From the NCBI RefSeq assembly GCF_002993975.1, contig NZ_POSO01000002.1, positions 186,232 through 250,231 on the forward strand: DNA of 64,000 nt. The letters are read 5' to 3'. The position numbers and the translations under genes were made by a program. Shown piece after piece: positions 1 to 10,014 of this stretch. Within the stretch, counting starts at the first letter, position 1, and every line of letters starts with the position of its first letter. The stretch is from Apilactobacillus micheneri (GTDB taxonomy: Bacteria > Bacillota > Bacilli > Lactobacillales > Lactobacillaceae). Under the pieces are notes generated by a model. It saw nothing but the letters and a program-made list of their open reading frames with translations. It did not search any database and was not told the origin of the DNA.

Positions 1-855
1 GATGATATTCAAGGAACTGGAATCATTGTCTTAGCAGGTATTTTAGGTGCTCTAAATATTTCTGGTGAAAAAATGACCGACCAAGTTTACCTTTCATTTG
101 GTGCTGGTACTGCTGGAACTGGAATTGTTTCTCGTGTTTATGATGAATTCATCCAACAAGGGATGGATCCAAAAGAAGCTAAAAAACACTTCTACTTAAT
201 AGATAAGCAAGGTCTACTATTTGATGATGACGAAACATTAACTCCTCAACAAAAACCATTCGCTCACAAACGTGATGAATTTGAAAATCCTGATGAATTA
301 ACAAATCTTGAAGCAGTTGTTAAAGCTGTTCACCCTACTATTTTGGTTGGTACATCCACTCAACCTGGTAGCTTTACTCAAGATATTATTAAAGAAATGG
401 CTGCTCACACTGAACGTCCAATTATCTTCCCAATTTCTAACCCAACTAAGTTGGCAGAAGCTAAAGCTGAAGATTTACTAAAATGGACTGATGGAAAAGC
501 ATTAATCGGTACTGGTATTCCAGTTAAAGATGTTGAATACAATGGCACCACCTATCAAATTGGTCAAGCTAATAATGCATTAGTTTACCCAGGTCTAGGT
601 TTAGGTGCAATTGCATCCACTGCAACTGTACTAGACGATGAAATGATTTCTGCAGCTGCCCACTCACTTGGTGGTATTGTTGACACTGACAAACCAGGTG
701 CTGCTGTCTTACCTCCAGTATCTAAGTTGGATCAATTCTCAACTACTGTAGCTAAGGCTGTTGCCGATAGTGCTGTAAAACGTGATTTAACTCGTGAAAA
801 GATTGATGACGTTGATAAAGCCATCGAAAATACTAAGTGGGATCCTGAATACTAG
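1..855 (+). CDS. mleS: Malolactic enzyme (malic enzyme family), C-terminal part, 5' end outside window
   Basis: The frame is open from the first base, so this is the last ~284 residues of a protein normally about 540 long. It starts inside the family signature DDIQGTG, followed by the dinucleotide-binding loop GAGTAGTG (around residues 35-42 of the fragment) and the NAD-domain motif SNPTKLAEA. The C-terminus ([19 protein letters not shown]) resembles malolactic enzymes, which turn L-malate into L-lactate and CO2 with bound NAD and Mn in the cytosol. An NAD-malic enzyme is the alternative, since substrate cannot be decided from this half. It ends at a strong bidirectional terminator. Confidence 0.85.
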   Translation, partial: DDIQGTGIIVLAGILGALNISGEKMTDQVYLSFGAGTAGTGIVSRVYDEFIQQGMDPKEAKKHFYLIDKQGLLFDDDETLTPQQKPFAHKRDEFENPDELTNLEAVVKAVHPTILVGTSTQPGSFTQDIIKEMAAHTERPIIFPISNPTKLAEAKAEDLLKWTDGKALIGTGIPVKDVEYNGTTYQIGQANNALVYPGLGLGAIASTATVLDDEMISAAAHSLGGIVDTDKPGAAVLPPVSKLDQFSTTVAKAVADSAVKRDLTREKIDDVDKAIENTKWDPEY

Positions 856-881
856 TAAGTATTAATTCTAAGATTATATTT

Positions 882-919
882 AAAAATCCGCTGATTATTA
901 ATTAATCAGCGGATTTTTT
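882..919. terminator. Bidirectional rho-independent terminator
   Basis: Arms AAAATCCGCTGATTA and its complement enclose a short AT loop, with an A-run before and a T-run after. It serves the malolactic gene on the plus strand and the converging small membrane gene on the minus strand. Confidence 0.9.
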
Positions 920-1312
920 ATTGATTAATTTTAAAACTGGATAGCGATATTTATATCCTAAATTAGTTTTTAAAATTTTATATTTTTCAATCTTACAAAA
1001 TAAAGAAGTTGTCCCATTAGGTAATCTATTATGATTTAAAATGATAAAATACAATTGATTATGATTATCAGAAACAGTTGCCTGTTTTGTGTTATCCTTA
1101 GTGAACTGTTGATTTACATAAACATTCTTTAAATTATAAGTTTGATTAATATATTTATTATTAGTTAAATCTTTATATGTAATATTCTTAGTGGGATTAA
1201 TATCATGCGAATTTTTAAATTTTGCATGAAATAATAATCCAGCAAAATAAAATAATATAATTAATACTATTAACAACGTTAAAGTTATTTTTTTAAGTTT
1301 TATAAATATCAT
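902..1312 (-). CDS. Hypothetical membrane-anchored protein, 136 aa
   Basis: No family is recognised. One N-terminal membrane segment (about residues 9-28) is followed by a hydrophilic, Asn/Lys-rich domain that would lie outside the cell. The start is unclear. The ATG at 1312 lies directly on an AGGG ribosome binding site (1313-1316), which leaves no spacing. The codon at normal distance (9 nt) from that site is ATA at 1303, in the same frame, giving a product beginning with KLKK just before the membrane helix. The gene may therefore start at a non-standard AUA, three codons later. It converges on the malolactic gene and shares its terminator. Confidence 0.6.
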   Translation of the reverse strand: MIFIKLKKITLTLLIVLIILFYFAGLLFHAKFKNSHDINPTKNITYKDLTNNKYINQTYNLKNVYVNQQFTKDNTKQATVSDNHNQLYFIILNHNRLPNGTTSLFCKIEKYKILKTNLGYKYRYPVLKLINKKSAD

Positions 1313-1358
1313 CCCTAGGTTAATTAAAATAAAAAAATATTTTTGAAAGGAGTTAAAT

Positions 1359-1613
1359 ATCCTTAATTTAATCCATACTCATATTAGAGCAACGCTTGCT
1401 AAACATTTTACTGTAAATCATAGCATAAATCATGGATCTGGCAGCAATTTCAATAATCATCATGATCAACAAGCTAATATTATTGAAGCTATTATATTAA
1501 TTATAATATTATTTTACTACTTAATTAAATTAAAAATGTATAGAACATTAGTAATAATGATACTATTAGTTTTATTAAGCCTATCTATGCTTCATTATTA
1601 CGGGATATTATAA
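1359..1613 (+). CDS. Small two-TM membrane protein with apparent AUC start, 84 codons
   Basis: This frame is open for 84 codons and has no ATG, GTG or TTG near its beginning. A strong ribosome binding site, GAAAGGAG (1345-1352), is followed after 6 nt by ATC at 1359. An in-frame stop lies at 1344-1346, so translation must begin in this short interval. The protein has a His/Asn-rich N-terminal half and two C-terminal hydrophobic segments, as in small membrane proteins. No family is recognised. It lies 54 nt upstream of a membrane flippase-like gene on the same strand and may be co-transcribed with it. Read-through of standard start rules would miss it. A decayed gene that lost its start is the alternative. 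Confidence 0.5.
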   Translation: MLNLIHTHIRATLAKHFTVNHSINHGSGSNFNNHHDQQANIIEAIILIIILFYYLIKLKMYRTLVIMILLVLLSLSMLHYYGIL

Positions 1614-1667
1614 ATGAATTATTATACAATATTAGTATATAAAATTATGAAAAGAGATGATTAATTC

Positions 1668-2591
1668 ATGAAAATCAGTCAAAAAATAACCAACTTTTTT
1701 AATAAACATAGTCGGGTTCTAAAGGGTATATATATAATAGCAATTGTGATTTTAGTTGCTGTTGCTTTTAACTCAATTAGAAAACAAGTTGAATGGAACC
1801 AAATACTACACTCATTTGGTAGTTTAACAACTACCAAAATCGTTATGCTAATTACATTGGGATTATTATCGGTTGTTCCCATGGCAATCTATGACTACGA
1901 ATATGTTAAACAAAGTCATAAACAATTTAAAGTATCAACTATTTTAGTCAACAGTTATGTAATCAACACAGTTACCAATTTAGCTGGTGGTGGTGGCCTA
2001 ATTGGTGGCAGTTTAAGAACTTATTTATTTGGTAAAGTTAAAGATGTTAAACAAACAATTGTGCAAGTTTCACAAATTGCTTTATTTACTCTTACTGGAT
2101 TATCAATGAATGCAATTATTGTGATTATCATGCATTTTTTCTTCCATATTAAATTAAACTTATTTTACTGGTTAGTTCTAATTGGATTTATTATTTATTT
2201 GATTACCTTAGTATTCTTTAGAGCTAAATCTTTAAGTCGTCATGACACTATTTTACTATTAACTGGATCATTCTTTGAATGGATTTGTTGTTTATCATTC
2301 TTTGTATCAATTGGTTTATTCTTAGATTATCATTTCAACATCCCATCTATTTACGCATTAGTTGCGATTGCTGGAATGATTGGAATTATTAGTTTTATTC
2401 CAGGGGGACTAGGAAGCTTTGATTCAATTATGGTTGCTGGAATGTCAACGAATGGCTTAAATGTTAATCAAGCATTGACTTGGCTAATTATTTATCGAGT
2501 AACTTATTATATTTTGCCCTTCTTAATAGGAATTACATTATATTTTGTTAAAGTTATTCATAATCAGTATATAAAAAAGGTCAGATCCTAA
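1668..2591 (+). CDS. Lysylphosphatidylglycerol synthase transmembrane-domain (UPF0104) protein
   Basis: A 307-residue integral membrane protein with about eight hydrophobic segments. It matches the N-terminal flippase part of MprF and the stand-alone YbhN/UPF0104 family. Typical features are the glycine stretch TNLAGGGGLIGGSLRTYLFG (about residues 103-122) and FIPGGLGSFDSI (about 243-254). The MprF catalytic (synthase) domain is absent. The family role is lipid handling in the cytoplasmic membrane; the substrate is not known. It starts at ATG after AAAAGAGATG and ends in a convergent terminator. Confidence 0.85.
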   Translation: MKISQKITNFFNKHSRVLKGIYIIAIVILVAVAFNSIRKQVEWNQILHSFGSLTTTKIVMLITLGLLSVVPMAIYDYEYVKQSHKQFKVSTILVNSYVINTVTNLAGGGGLIGGSLRTYLFGKVKDVKQTIVQVSQIALFTLTGLSMNAIIVIIMHFFFHIKLNLFYWLVLIGFIIYLITLVFFRAKSLSRHDTILLLTGSFFEWICCLSFFVSIGLFLDYHFNIPSIYALVAIAGMIGIISFIPGGLGSFDSIMVAGMSTNGLNVNQALTWLIIYRVTYYILPFLIGITLYFVKVIHNQYIKKVRS

Positions 2592-2605
2592 GATCTGGCC
2601 TTTTT
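2573..2605. terminator. Bidirectional terminator
   Basis: The perfect stem AAAAAGGTCAGATC / GATCTGGCCTTTTT (G-T allowed) overlaps the stop of the plus-strand gene and lies just downstream of the minus-strand protease gene. It ends both. Confidence 0.85.
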
Positions 2606-2606
2606 G

Positions 2607-3374
2607 TTATTGATAGTAATGTTGTAGTGATATTTTTTCACTTGATCCTAAATGGTTTAAAAGTACAGATCCAATTGGAGAAGTAGAGAACATCACTAAT
2701 CCACGATTTTTTTGACCATATAGATCATCAAAACCTAATGCATGGCCTAATTCATGAATAATAACATGATCTTTATTGTTATCTGAAGCTTTGGCTATTC
2801 CTGAATATAGTACAATGTCACTTTTTGAAATATAATTCATTTTAGTTCCATCTGCTAATGCAGTTGATGAATCATAATCTACATAATTATTAGTATCTCC
2901 TAAATTACCTTTTTCGTAATCTGGATTGTTAGCGTCTTCTTTTGCGTTAGAGTTTCCATGAACATCAACTGTTGCTGATGAATCATCGACCATTTTAAAT
3001 TTAATTACGTCCAATTTATTCCAAGCTGCAACTGCATTTTTAAAGTTATTCTTTAAGTTGGAATTCCCATCATATTTTACATGAATAGTTCCATCATCGT
3101 TAATTTTTTGTTTAATATTTAAACCTGTGTTGTTATCTTTTATAAAAGGTAATAAATGAGTTTTTGGATACTTAGCATTGACCTCGCTAACAAAGTCTAC
3201 CGATCCATCTTTTTTAACAAATTCATAATAATTAAAATTTTTATCCTTACCAGCAGATATCTTTTTAACAATTGATTGTTGTTTAGAACTTGCCAGGGTA
3301 TTTTGTGTCATGCTGTAAATTGATGTAAAAGTCAAAAATGCGATACCTAATAGTGCTAATAAGTTTTTCTTCAT
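2607..3374 (-). CDS. Secreted matrixin-like zinc metalloprotease (M10A), 255 aa
   Basis: A signal peptide (MKKNLLALLGIAFLTFTSIY, cleavage near the Ala-Ser that follows) precedes a zincin catalytic domain. Near residue 210 is HELGHALGFDD, the extended HExxHxxGxxH/D zinc motif with an Asp third ligand. A later Met (LVMFSTSP) could be the Met-turn. The domain order and length fit small extracellular matrixins. The start is the ATG at 3374, placed 5 nt after GGAGG; an upstream ATG at 3386 overlaps that site and is unlikely. It probably cleaves proteins outside the cell; targets are unknown. It follows another secreted-protein gene on the same strand. Confidence 0.85.
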   Translation of the reverse strand: MKKNLLALLGIAFLTFTSIYSMTQNTLASSKQQSIVKKISAGKDKNFNYYEFVKKDGSVDFVSEVNAKYPKTHLLPFIKDNNTGLNIKQKINDDGTIHVKYDGNSNLKNNFKNAVAAWNKLDVIKFKMVDDSSATVDVHGNSNAKEDANNPDYEKGNLGDTNNYVDYDSSTALADGTKMNYISKSDIVLYSGIAKASDNNKDHVIIHELGHALGFDDLYGQKNRGLVMFSTSPIGSVLLNHLGSSEKISLQHYYQ

Positions 3375-3502
3375 ATATTCCTCCATCTAGCTAATAGTTA
3401 CAATAATTATTTAGTTATCAATGTTTGAAATATACTACACTATTAATTTATATAGTACAAGACATTTTTGAAATAAAATATTTTTATTAAGATATATTTT
3501 CA

Positions 3503-3554
3503 TTAAACATTAAAGCTATACAAGCAAGATTACTTGTATAGCTTTAATGTTTAA
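3503..3554. repeat. 22-bp perfect inverted repeat with 8-nt loop
   Basis: Arms TTAAACATTAAAGCTATACA.. (3503-3524) and their exact complement (3533-3554) flank CAAGATTA. There is no clear T-run, so it is not an ordinary terminator. It lies about 130 bp upstream of the protease start and 170 bp after the preceding secreted-protein gene. The rest of 3375-3727 holds that gene's terminator and AT-rich promoter DNA. Confidence 0.8.
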
Positions 3555-3673
3555 TATTATTTAGTTATTCAAAAAACGTTTTGTAAAAACAATTTATAAA
3601 TTAATCAAAGGTTACAAAATCAAACAATAGTTGCAAACTATACTAGACAAAGAATTTCTTTGCAAGTTTTCAT

Positions 3674-3709
3674 AAAAAAAGAGAAACTACTTATTAAAGT
3701 AGTTCCTCT
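3674..3709 (-). terminator. Terminator of the 3728-4252 gene
   Basis: Read on the minus strand, GAGGAACTACTT and AAGTAGTTTCTC form a 12-bp stem around TAAT, followed by seven T. Confidence 0.85.
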
Positions 3710-3727
3710 TCTAATGTTATTTTAATA

Positions 3728-4252
3728 TTATTTCATTGCTGGTAAGTGAATCGTAGTTTTACCATCATTTACTTGCAGTAAAACTAATACCCAACGTTTA
3801 GCTAATGATGAAATTTTGTTTAGATCTGAAAGCTTAACATTTTTTACTTGTTTTGTTGCTTCAGAAAACATTTTATTACGTTCTTTGGCTGATGTATTTT
3901 TAAATTCAGGGTTTGATTTCATTGATTTTTCCATTTCACTTCTGAATTGTTTTTTACTCATCTTATCATTTAGCATTGCTAACAAGCCAGATTTAGTTTC
4001 TCTACCAGACTTAGTTTCAGCTTTATAGTTCTTAACTGTTGGTAATAAATCTTTCTTAAAAAAGCTACTGAAATTATAAATTTCATCGGCAAACGCTGCA
4101 GTTGTTTTATTATTATGATTATGTTTAACGACTTTAACAGCATGTGATTTTTTTGCGTTTGCATTAACATTATTAATATTTGCACTAAAAGCAATTGGTA
4201 ATAATAATGAAATTACAGCTAATCCTTTAAATAATTTTGACTTAACACTCAT
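3728..4252 (-). CDS. Secreted hypothetical protein, 174 aa
   Basis: An N-terminal signal peptide (residues 1-32, ending near NVNANA) is followed by a Lys/Ser/Met-rich, mostly helical-looking domain with no motif recognised. A good ribosome binding site (GAGGTGAT) precedes the ATG. It is one of about a dozen small secreted proteins in the window. Function is unknown. Confidence 0.75.
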   Translation of the reverse strand: MSVKSKLFKGLAVISLLLPIAFSANINNVNANAKKSHAVKVVKHNHNNKTTAAFADEIYNFSSFFKKDLLPTVKNYKAETKSGRETKSGLLAMLNDKMSKKQFRSEMEKSMKSNPEFKNTSAKERNKMFSEATKQVKNVKLSDLNKISSLAKRWVLVLLQVNDGKTTIHLPAMK

Positions 4253-4317
4253 ATATAATCACCTCATAATTAATATATTATTAACAATAACATAAATAAT
4301 TAAAATTCCAATAGAAT

Positions 4318-4352
4318 AAAAAAAGACTATCCGAAATATTCAGATAGCCTTT
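4318..4352 (-). terminator. Terminator of clpL
   Basis: On the minus strand the stem GGCTATC...GATAGTC is followed by seven T, 4 nt after the clpL stop. Confidence 0.75.
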
Positions 4353-4356
4353 CCTA

Positions 4357-6458
4357 TTAATCAGCTTTATCAGCGCTAATTACTACTTTACCATCTTGCA
4401 TATCAGCATCTAAGTGCTTAATATCTTCATGGTCTAAGTAGAAGTCAGTAATCTTATCTCTGATTTCTTGTTCAACAACTCGACGTAATGGACGAGCTCC
4501 CATTGCTTCATCATATCCTTGATCAATTAAGTAATCCTTAACTGGTTCAGATACTTTTACATCCATATTCTTCTTAGCTAATGTCTTGTTAACATCATCT
4601 AACATCAAGTTAACAATTTCTTTCAAGTTATCTTTAGATAGATGTGAGAATTCAACAATGGCATTGAAACGGTTTAAGAATTCAGGACGGAAGTATGGTG
4701 CCAAACGATCCATTAACTTCTTATCTTTGTTGTCATCACCAGTAACACTTTCATTACCAAATCCAGCATTAGAAGTAGCGATTACAACGGTATTCTTGAA
4801 GTTAACAACGTTACCTTGGCCATCAGTTAAACGACCGTCATCTAATACTTGTAGCAACAATGTTAATACTTGTGGGTTAGCCTTTTCAATTTCATCTAAT
4901 AACACAATTGAATAAGGATTACGACGTACTTTTTCAGTTAAAGTATTGTTATTATCGTTGTATCCAACATAACCAGCAGATGCACCAATTAATTTAGACA
5001 CAGCAGTTGGATCGGAATATTCAGACATATCTAATCTAATAATATTATCTTTATTACCAAACATGTCTAAAGCTAATTGTTTTGCCAATTCAGTTTTACC
5101 AACTCCAGTTGGTCCAACAAATAAGAACGAACCAATTGGACGATTACCTTCATCAAAACCAGCACGGTTACGACGAATGGCACGAGAAACAGCAGCAACT
5201 GCTTCATCTTGACCAATAACCTTACCTTTTAGACGACTACCCATATTCTTCAAGTGCTCAATATCATTATTACTCATCTTAGCAACTGGAACCCCAGTTA
5301 ATCTTTCAACAGATTGAGCAACATCATTAATAGTTGCAGTGACTTTCTTAGCATCACTCTTGTTATCTAATTGCTTGTTGAGTTCATCAATTTTGTTTTT
5401 ATGATTCAAAGCAGCTTCGTAGTCTTCTTTATCTGCAGCAGCTTGTTGAGCTTTCTTTTCAGTTTCAATTTGATCTTCTACTTGTTTCTGATCTAAAACT
5501 GGATGTTGAGCTGCCAAGTGTGCAGCAGTCATATCAACTAAATCAATAGCTTTATCAGGTAAGCTACGTTGTGGAATATATTGAACTGAATAATCCACAG
5601 CAGCTTTCAAAACATCATCGGGTAATACTACATTGTGATGTGTTTCGTATAGTTTACGAACGCCCTTCAAGATAGCTAATGTCGTTTCGGCTGAAGGAGC
5701 GTTAATCTTAACTTCATTAAAACGACGTGACAATGCAGCATCTTTCATGATGGTATTACGATATTCATCTTGAGTAGTGGCACCAATAACGGTAAAGTCA
5801 CCACGAGATAATGCTGGCTTAATGATGTCAGCTAATCCTTTAGAACCACTTTCATCACCAGAATTACCAGCACCTAAAATTGATGAATTTCATCAAAGAA
5901 TAGGATTACATTTTTCTTTGCTTTTACTTCTTTAATTAAGTTTTGAATGTTTTCTTCAAAACTACCACGGTATTGAGTTCCAGCTTCAAGTCCAGAAATA
6001 TCAACACTGATAATTTCCTTATTCTTGATAGCTGCTGGAACATCACCCTTAGCAATTGCTTGAGCTAAGCCCTCAACAACAGCAGTTTTACCAACACCAG
6101 CATCACCAACTAGCACTGGGTTATTTTTAATTCTTCTTGATAAGACTTCGGCAGCTTCTTGAATTTCTTTATCTCTGCCGATGACAGGATCTAATTTCCC
6201 ATCACGAGCTTCTTTAGTTAAGTTACGACCTAGTTTATCAAGAATGCTCTTACCATTATTACCTTGCTTTTGTTGTGGATTCATCTGACCATTTTGGAGT
6301 TGACCAGATTGTCTTAATTGTTCTAATTGCTCTGGGGTGACCTCCTGACCGTTAACCATGTAGCGACGTTGTGAGTTTGAACTCCCAGTATCACCTAAGA
6401 ATTGATTGAAAATTTTATCAAAATCATCATTGAATGGATTGAATGGATCTCTAGCCAT
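4357..6458 (-). pseudogene. clpL: ClpL, ATP-dependent Clp ATPase, disrupted by a one-base deletion
   Basis: Together the two reading frames encode a ~700-residue ClpL-type AAA+ unfoldase. It starts MARDPFNPF, has no ClpE zinc finger, then the QEVTPEQL region, first Walker A GDAGVGKT, Walker B FFDEIHQ, a short coiled-coil middle domain and second Walker A GPTGVGKT. The first frame (6458-5874) stops after FFDEIHQF, where the family continues HQILGAGN; the second frame resumes at once and runs to 4357. The observed CATCAATTTTAGG is explained by loss of one A from an AAA run. If real, the ATPase is lost; a sequencing error is the alternative. A CtsR box upstream shows heat-shock control. ClpL normally disaggregates proteins and does not need ClpP. 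Confidence 0.85.
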
Positions 6459-6582
6459 AGTACATCCCTCGCTTTTCTTTATTATTTAGTTTTTATTGAT
6501 GGAGAAAGTTTCTTTATTTATTCATTCCCTTTCTTCATTACAACTATACTATAGCATCTATTTTACATAATACAAGTAATTT

Positions 6583-6599
6583 ACTGACCTTTTTTGACT
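6583..6599 (-). promoter_or_regulatory. CtsR operator upstream of clpL
   Basis: On the minus strand the sequence is AGTCAAAAAAGGTCAGT, two CtsR heptads (RGTCAAA) separated by three bases, with two mismatches in the second. A possible promoter, TTGTAT then TATAGT at 16 nt, lies between it and the start. The interval 6459-6808 otherwise holds the divergent promoters; a second imperfect heptad pair (GGTCAAATTTTTTCAAA) lies near 6651. Confidence 0.75.
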
Positions 6600-6808
6600 T
6601 TTATTTTATAAAAGTCCGCCTATCCTTTTCATAGCAAGGGATACAAAGGTCAAATTTTTTCAAAATATTTTGACTATGTGAACAATAATGACATTTAATC
6701 TTAATTAACTGTTTTTATAATAGATAAAATATACTTTTAAATAATTTTCTGTTATTATATTTAATATACAATGTTATAAAACATTACATACTAAAGGAGA
6801 TTGTGCAG

Positions 6809-8254
6809 ATGAAAAGACATTCATTAGCCATCCGTTGCATCTTAGCAATGGCTTGTGGTCTTATCATTGCGTTAAGTTTGTTTGCGGCACCTACTAAAAC
6901 ACATGCTGCTGAAAAAACTTATGAAATTGGAACAGATGTTACTTTTCCACCATTTGAATACGCAAATGATAACAATAAATATGTAGGTATTGATATGGAT
7001 CTCATTAGATCTATCGCTAAAGATCAGCATTTTAATGTTGATATTAAACCATTAGGTTTTAATGCTGCAATTCAGGCGGTCCAAGCTGGACAAGCTGATG
7101 GAGTTTTAGCTGGAATGTCAGTTACTCCTGAGCGTAAAGGTACCTTCGATTTTTCAAATCCATACTATAATTCTGGAGTCGTAATGGGAGTCGCTCAAAA
7201 TAATAACAGTACTAAAAATCTTAATGATTTAAGAGGTAAGACTGTTGCTGTGAAAACTGGTACTACTGGTGCCCAATATGCCCAATCAATTCAAAAGAAA
7301 TATGGCTTCAAAATCTCTACTTTTGATGATTCCAATAACGTTTATGAAGATGTTATGACTGGTAATTCAATCGCATGTTTTGATGATCAACCAGTACTTA
7401 AATATGGTATTAATCAAGGCACTCAATTAAAGATTGTTACTAAACCTGCTGCTGGAACACCAATTGGTTTTGGAGTTAAAAAAGGTCAAAACCAAGAATT
7501 ATTGAAGAAGTTCAATACTGGTTTAGCCAACTTGAAGAAAAATGGCCAATATAAAAAGATTTTAGACAAATACTTAAATGCTAAAAAGAGTACGACTGAT
7601 AACCATTCATTCTTTGGTATTTTAAATCAAAACAAAGTCTTCTTATGGCAAGGATTCTTACAAACATTATGGTTAACGATTGTTTCAATCGTCTTTGCTA
7701 CTATTATTGGAGTATTCTTTGGATTATTAGGAGTGCTTCCAATGAAATTCTTCCAAGGATTATCAACTACTTTCATTTATGTATTTAGAGGACTTCCATT
7801 AATTGTTTTAGCATTATTCATTTATACTGGAATTCCTACATTAATTGGTACTAAGATTCCTGCTTTCACTGCCGGAGTTATTACGTTGATGTTGGATGAA
7901 GGTGCTTATATTGCAGCCTTCGTTAAAGGTGGAATTCAATCCGTTGAAAAAGGTCAAATGGAAGCAGCTCGTAGTTTAGGTTTACCATTCGGTAAAGCTA
8001 TGCGTAAGGTTGTCTTACCACAAGGAATTAAGTTAATCGTGCCATCATTCATTAACCAATTCATTATTACATTGAAAGATACTTCGATTCTTTCTGTAAT
8101 TGGAATTATTGAACTTACCCAAACTGGTAAGATCATCATCGCTAGAAACTTAGAAGGATTTAAAGTTTGGGCAATGGTTGCATTAATTTACTTAATCGTA
8201 ATCACCCTACTAACTTGGCTTTCTAATTGGGGTAAAAGGAGGACTAAAATTTGA
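6809..8254 (+). CDS. Amino-acid ABC transporter, fused substrate-binding and permease protein
   Basis: A 481-residue fusion. It has a signal peptide, an extracytoplasmic binding domain ([32 protein letters not shown]) to about residue 265, then a five-helix permease with the EAA-loop motif [14 protein letters not shown]. This GlnPH/GlnP-like design imports glutamine, glutamate or other polar amino acids. ATG at 6809 is preferred over GTG at 6803 because AAAGGAG is 9 nt away rather than 3. It is coupled to the ATPase gene by a stop/start overlap. Exact substrate is not decided. Confidence 0.88.
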   Translation: MKRHSLAIRCILAMACGLIIALSLFAAPTKTHAAEKTYEIGTDVTFPPFEYANDNNKYVGIDMDLIRSIAKDQHFNVDIKPLGFNAAIQAVQAGQADGVLAGMSVTPERKGTFDFSNPYYNSGVVMGVAQNNNSTKNLNDLRGKTVAVKTGTTGAQYAQSIQKKYGFKISTFDDSNNVYEDVMTGNSIACFDDQPVLKYGINQGTQLKIVTKPAAGTPIGFGVKKGQNQELLKKFNTGLANLKKNGQYKKILDKYLNAKKSTTDNHSFFGILNQNKVFLWQGFLQTLWLTIVSIVFATIIGVFFGLLGVLPMKFFQGLSTTFIYVFRGLPLIVLALFIYTGIPTLIGTKIPAFTAGVITLMLDEGAYIAAFVKGGIQSVEKGQMEAARSLGLPFGKAMRKVVLPQGIKLIVPSFINQFIITLKDTSILSVIGIIELTQTGKIIIARNLEGFKVWAMVALIYLIVITLLTWLSNWGKRRTKI

Positions 8255-8985
8255 GTAAAATAAAAGTAACTGACCTATATAAACAATATGGCGATAACCA
8301 TGTTTTAAAAGGCATTAATCTGGAAGTTAAAGATAACGAAGTGGTTGTTGTAATCGGTCCTTCTGGTTCTGGTAAAAGTACCCTTTTGCGTTCACTAAAC
8401 AAATTAGAAGAACCTACTTCTGGTTCCATCGTTGTTCATGGTGAAGATATTGCCAAGAAAAATGCTAATATTGATAAAATTCGTGAACAAATTGGGATGG
8501 TATTCCAACATTTCAATTTATTCCATAACTTAGATGTTGGCAAAAATATTATGTTAGCTCCAGTTGAACTAGGTAAATTAAATAAACAAGATGCTGAAAA
8601 ACAAGCTAAAAAGCTACTAAAAGTAGTTGGTTTGGAAAATAAATTTAATGCTTCCGTTGATTCACTATCAGGTGGTCAACAACAAAGAATTGCGATTGCT
8701 CGTGCTTTGGCAATGAATCCTGACATTATGTTGTTTGATGAACCTACTTCTGCCCTTGATCCAGAAATGGTTGGGGATGTGCTTCAAGTTATGAAAGACT
8801 TGGCTAAAGAAGGAATGACTATGGTAGTGGTTACTCATGAAATGGGCTTCGCTAAAGAAGTTGCCGATCGAGTAGTCTTTGTCGATGAAGGTAAAATCAT
8901 GGAACAAGGAACTCCTGATGATATCTTCAATCATCCAAAGAATCCACGCTTAAAAGAATTCCTCTCAAAGATTTTAGCTGTTTAA
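8251..8985 (+). CDS. glnQ: Amino-acid ABC transporter ATP-binding protein (GlnQ type)
   Basis: A 244-residue ABC ATPase of the polar amino acid family. It has Walker [10 protein letters not shown] (about residues 33-41), Q-loop VFQHFNLF, signature LSGGQQQR, Walker [13 protein letters not shown] and H-loop VVTHEMGFA. It energises the upstream fused permease. The start is TTG (8251), which overlaps the upstream TGA and follows GGAGG by 8 nt, so the pair is probably translationally coupled. Confidence 0.92.
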   Translation: MSKIKVTDLYKQYGDNHVLKGINLEVKDNEVVVVIGPSGSGKSTLLRSLNKLEEPTSGSIVVHGEDIAKKNANIDKIREQIGMVFQHFNLFHNLDVGKNIMLAPVELGKLNKQDAEKQAKKLLKVVGLENKFNASVDSLSGGQQQRIAIARALAMNPDIMLFDEPTSALDPEMVGDVLQVMKDLAKEGMTMVVVTHEMGFAKEVADRVVFVDEGKIMEQGTPDDIFNHPKNPRLKEFLSKILAV

Positions 8986-8999
8986 AATATATGATAATC

Positions 9000-9037
9000 A
9001 AAAAGAGTTCGATATTGAATGTATCGAACTCTTTTTT
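9000..9037. terminator. Bidirectional terminator
   Basis: AAAAAGAGTTCGATA and its complement enclose TTGAATG, with T6 after. It lies between the glnQ end and the converging WxL gene. Confidence 0.9.
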
Positions 9038-9081
9038 ACGTTTTAATAATTTGTATCATTATATTGTTAATATATTAATCA

Positions 9082-9675
9082 TTATTTACCAGGATTTGAT
9101 GGGGTTGCTGCACCTAAATTCCAGTTCAAAGTTGTACTGTAAGTATTAGTTGTATTAGGAGCTTGAGGCAAGGATTTATCAGTTACATGCATTGTTGGGT
9201 TTGTAGCAATTTTTAAAGAAGTCCCCTTTCCTTCAGCGATACCAGTATTATTAAATAATTGAGTACCATTTTGTTTACCATCTAAAGTAACAATCTTATC
9301 ACCCAAATTAATTACAGCATTGGCTTTTTTACCATTTGTACTATTGGTCAATGGTTCTCCACTTACACTCAGTGACCAGTTTTTAAATTGATCAGTTCCA
9401 GTAAAATTATCAAAATTAGCAGTAACATCACCACTAGATATTGAGACAGGAGCATTAACATTACCATCTTGTCTAATGTCTAAATTGCCAGGATGAATAC
9501 CATTTACACTTTTCATAGAAAGAGGCCCAGTAGTAGAAGTATTTTGAATATCGTCACTTGGATGGTTATTAACAACTGGATTTTTATCATCCGCATGAGT
9601 ATTAAATCCTAACATTGCTAAACCTAAGGCACACAAAGAAACTAATGAAACATTTATAAGCTTATTTATTTTCAT
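9082..9675 (-). CDS. WxL-domain cell-surface protein, 197 aa
   Basis: A signal peptide (cleavage near THA) is followed by a C-terminal WxL domain, with the two short Trp motifs at WSLSV (near residue 110) and LNWNLG near the end. The YSTTLNW strand before the second motif is typical. WxL domains bind peptidoglycan non-covalently and display the protein on the wall. ATG at 9675 is 8 nt after GGAGG; an upstream TTG overlaps that site. The companion WxL-interacting protein gene lies 339 bp upstream on the same strand, a known pairing. Confidence 0.8.
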   Translation of the reverse strand: MKINKLINVSLVSLCALGLAMLGFNTHADDKNPVVNNHPSDDIQNTSTTGPLSMKSVNGIHPGNLDIRQDGNVNAPVSISSGDVTANFDNFTGTDQFKNWSLSVSGEPLTNSTNGKKANAVINLGDKIVTLDGKQNGTQLFNNTGIAEGKGTSLKIATNPTMHVTDKSLPQAPNTTNTYSTTLNWNLGAATPSNPGK

Positions 9676-10014
9676 AAAAATATCCTCCAATTAGAATTAT
9701 TAAATAATTGATATTGTTTAGGATTATTGGTCGAAAATAAATCAATTAAGTTTTTACACTGACAGTATAGTTCTTTTCAAAAAAAGTTGTGTTTCATTAA
9801 AGCCTTAGATTATGTAACATTAGAAATATTTTTATTATAGAGGCTTATTTTATGGTAAATACAAGCTGATGCACAAGGAAAAATAAGTTATATAAAAGTT
9901 TGCTAAAATTTTGGTAACTATAATAATAAAAAGCTAATAAAATAATAACATTAATTCATCAAAAAACGCTCGATATCATATATCGAACGTTTTTCTTGCG
10001 TATTTATTTAAACA
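9676..10014. other. Intergenic region, no gene seen
   Basis: AT-rich sequence with the promoter side of the WxL gene and, at its far end (9961-9996), a terminator for the 10015-11040 gene. No credible reading frame with a ribosome binding site was found. Confidence 0.6.
9960..9996 (-). terminator. Terminator of the WxL-interacting protein gene
   Basis: On the minus strand AAAAACGTTCGATAT pairs with ATATCGAGCGTTTTTT around a short loop, with one mismatch, followed by T-run. Confidence 0.85.

Noticed and set aside
1614-1664. 16-codon frame after the AUC-started ORF
   Set aside because: It is too short and without a binding site; its TAA-ATG junction is probably chance.
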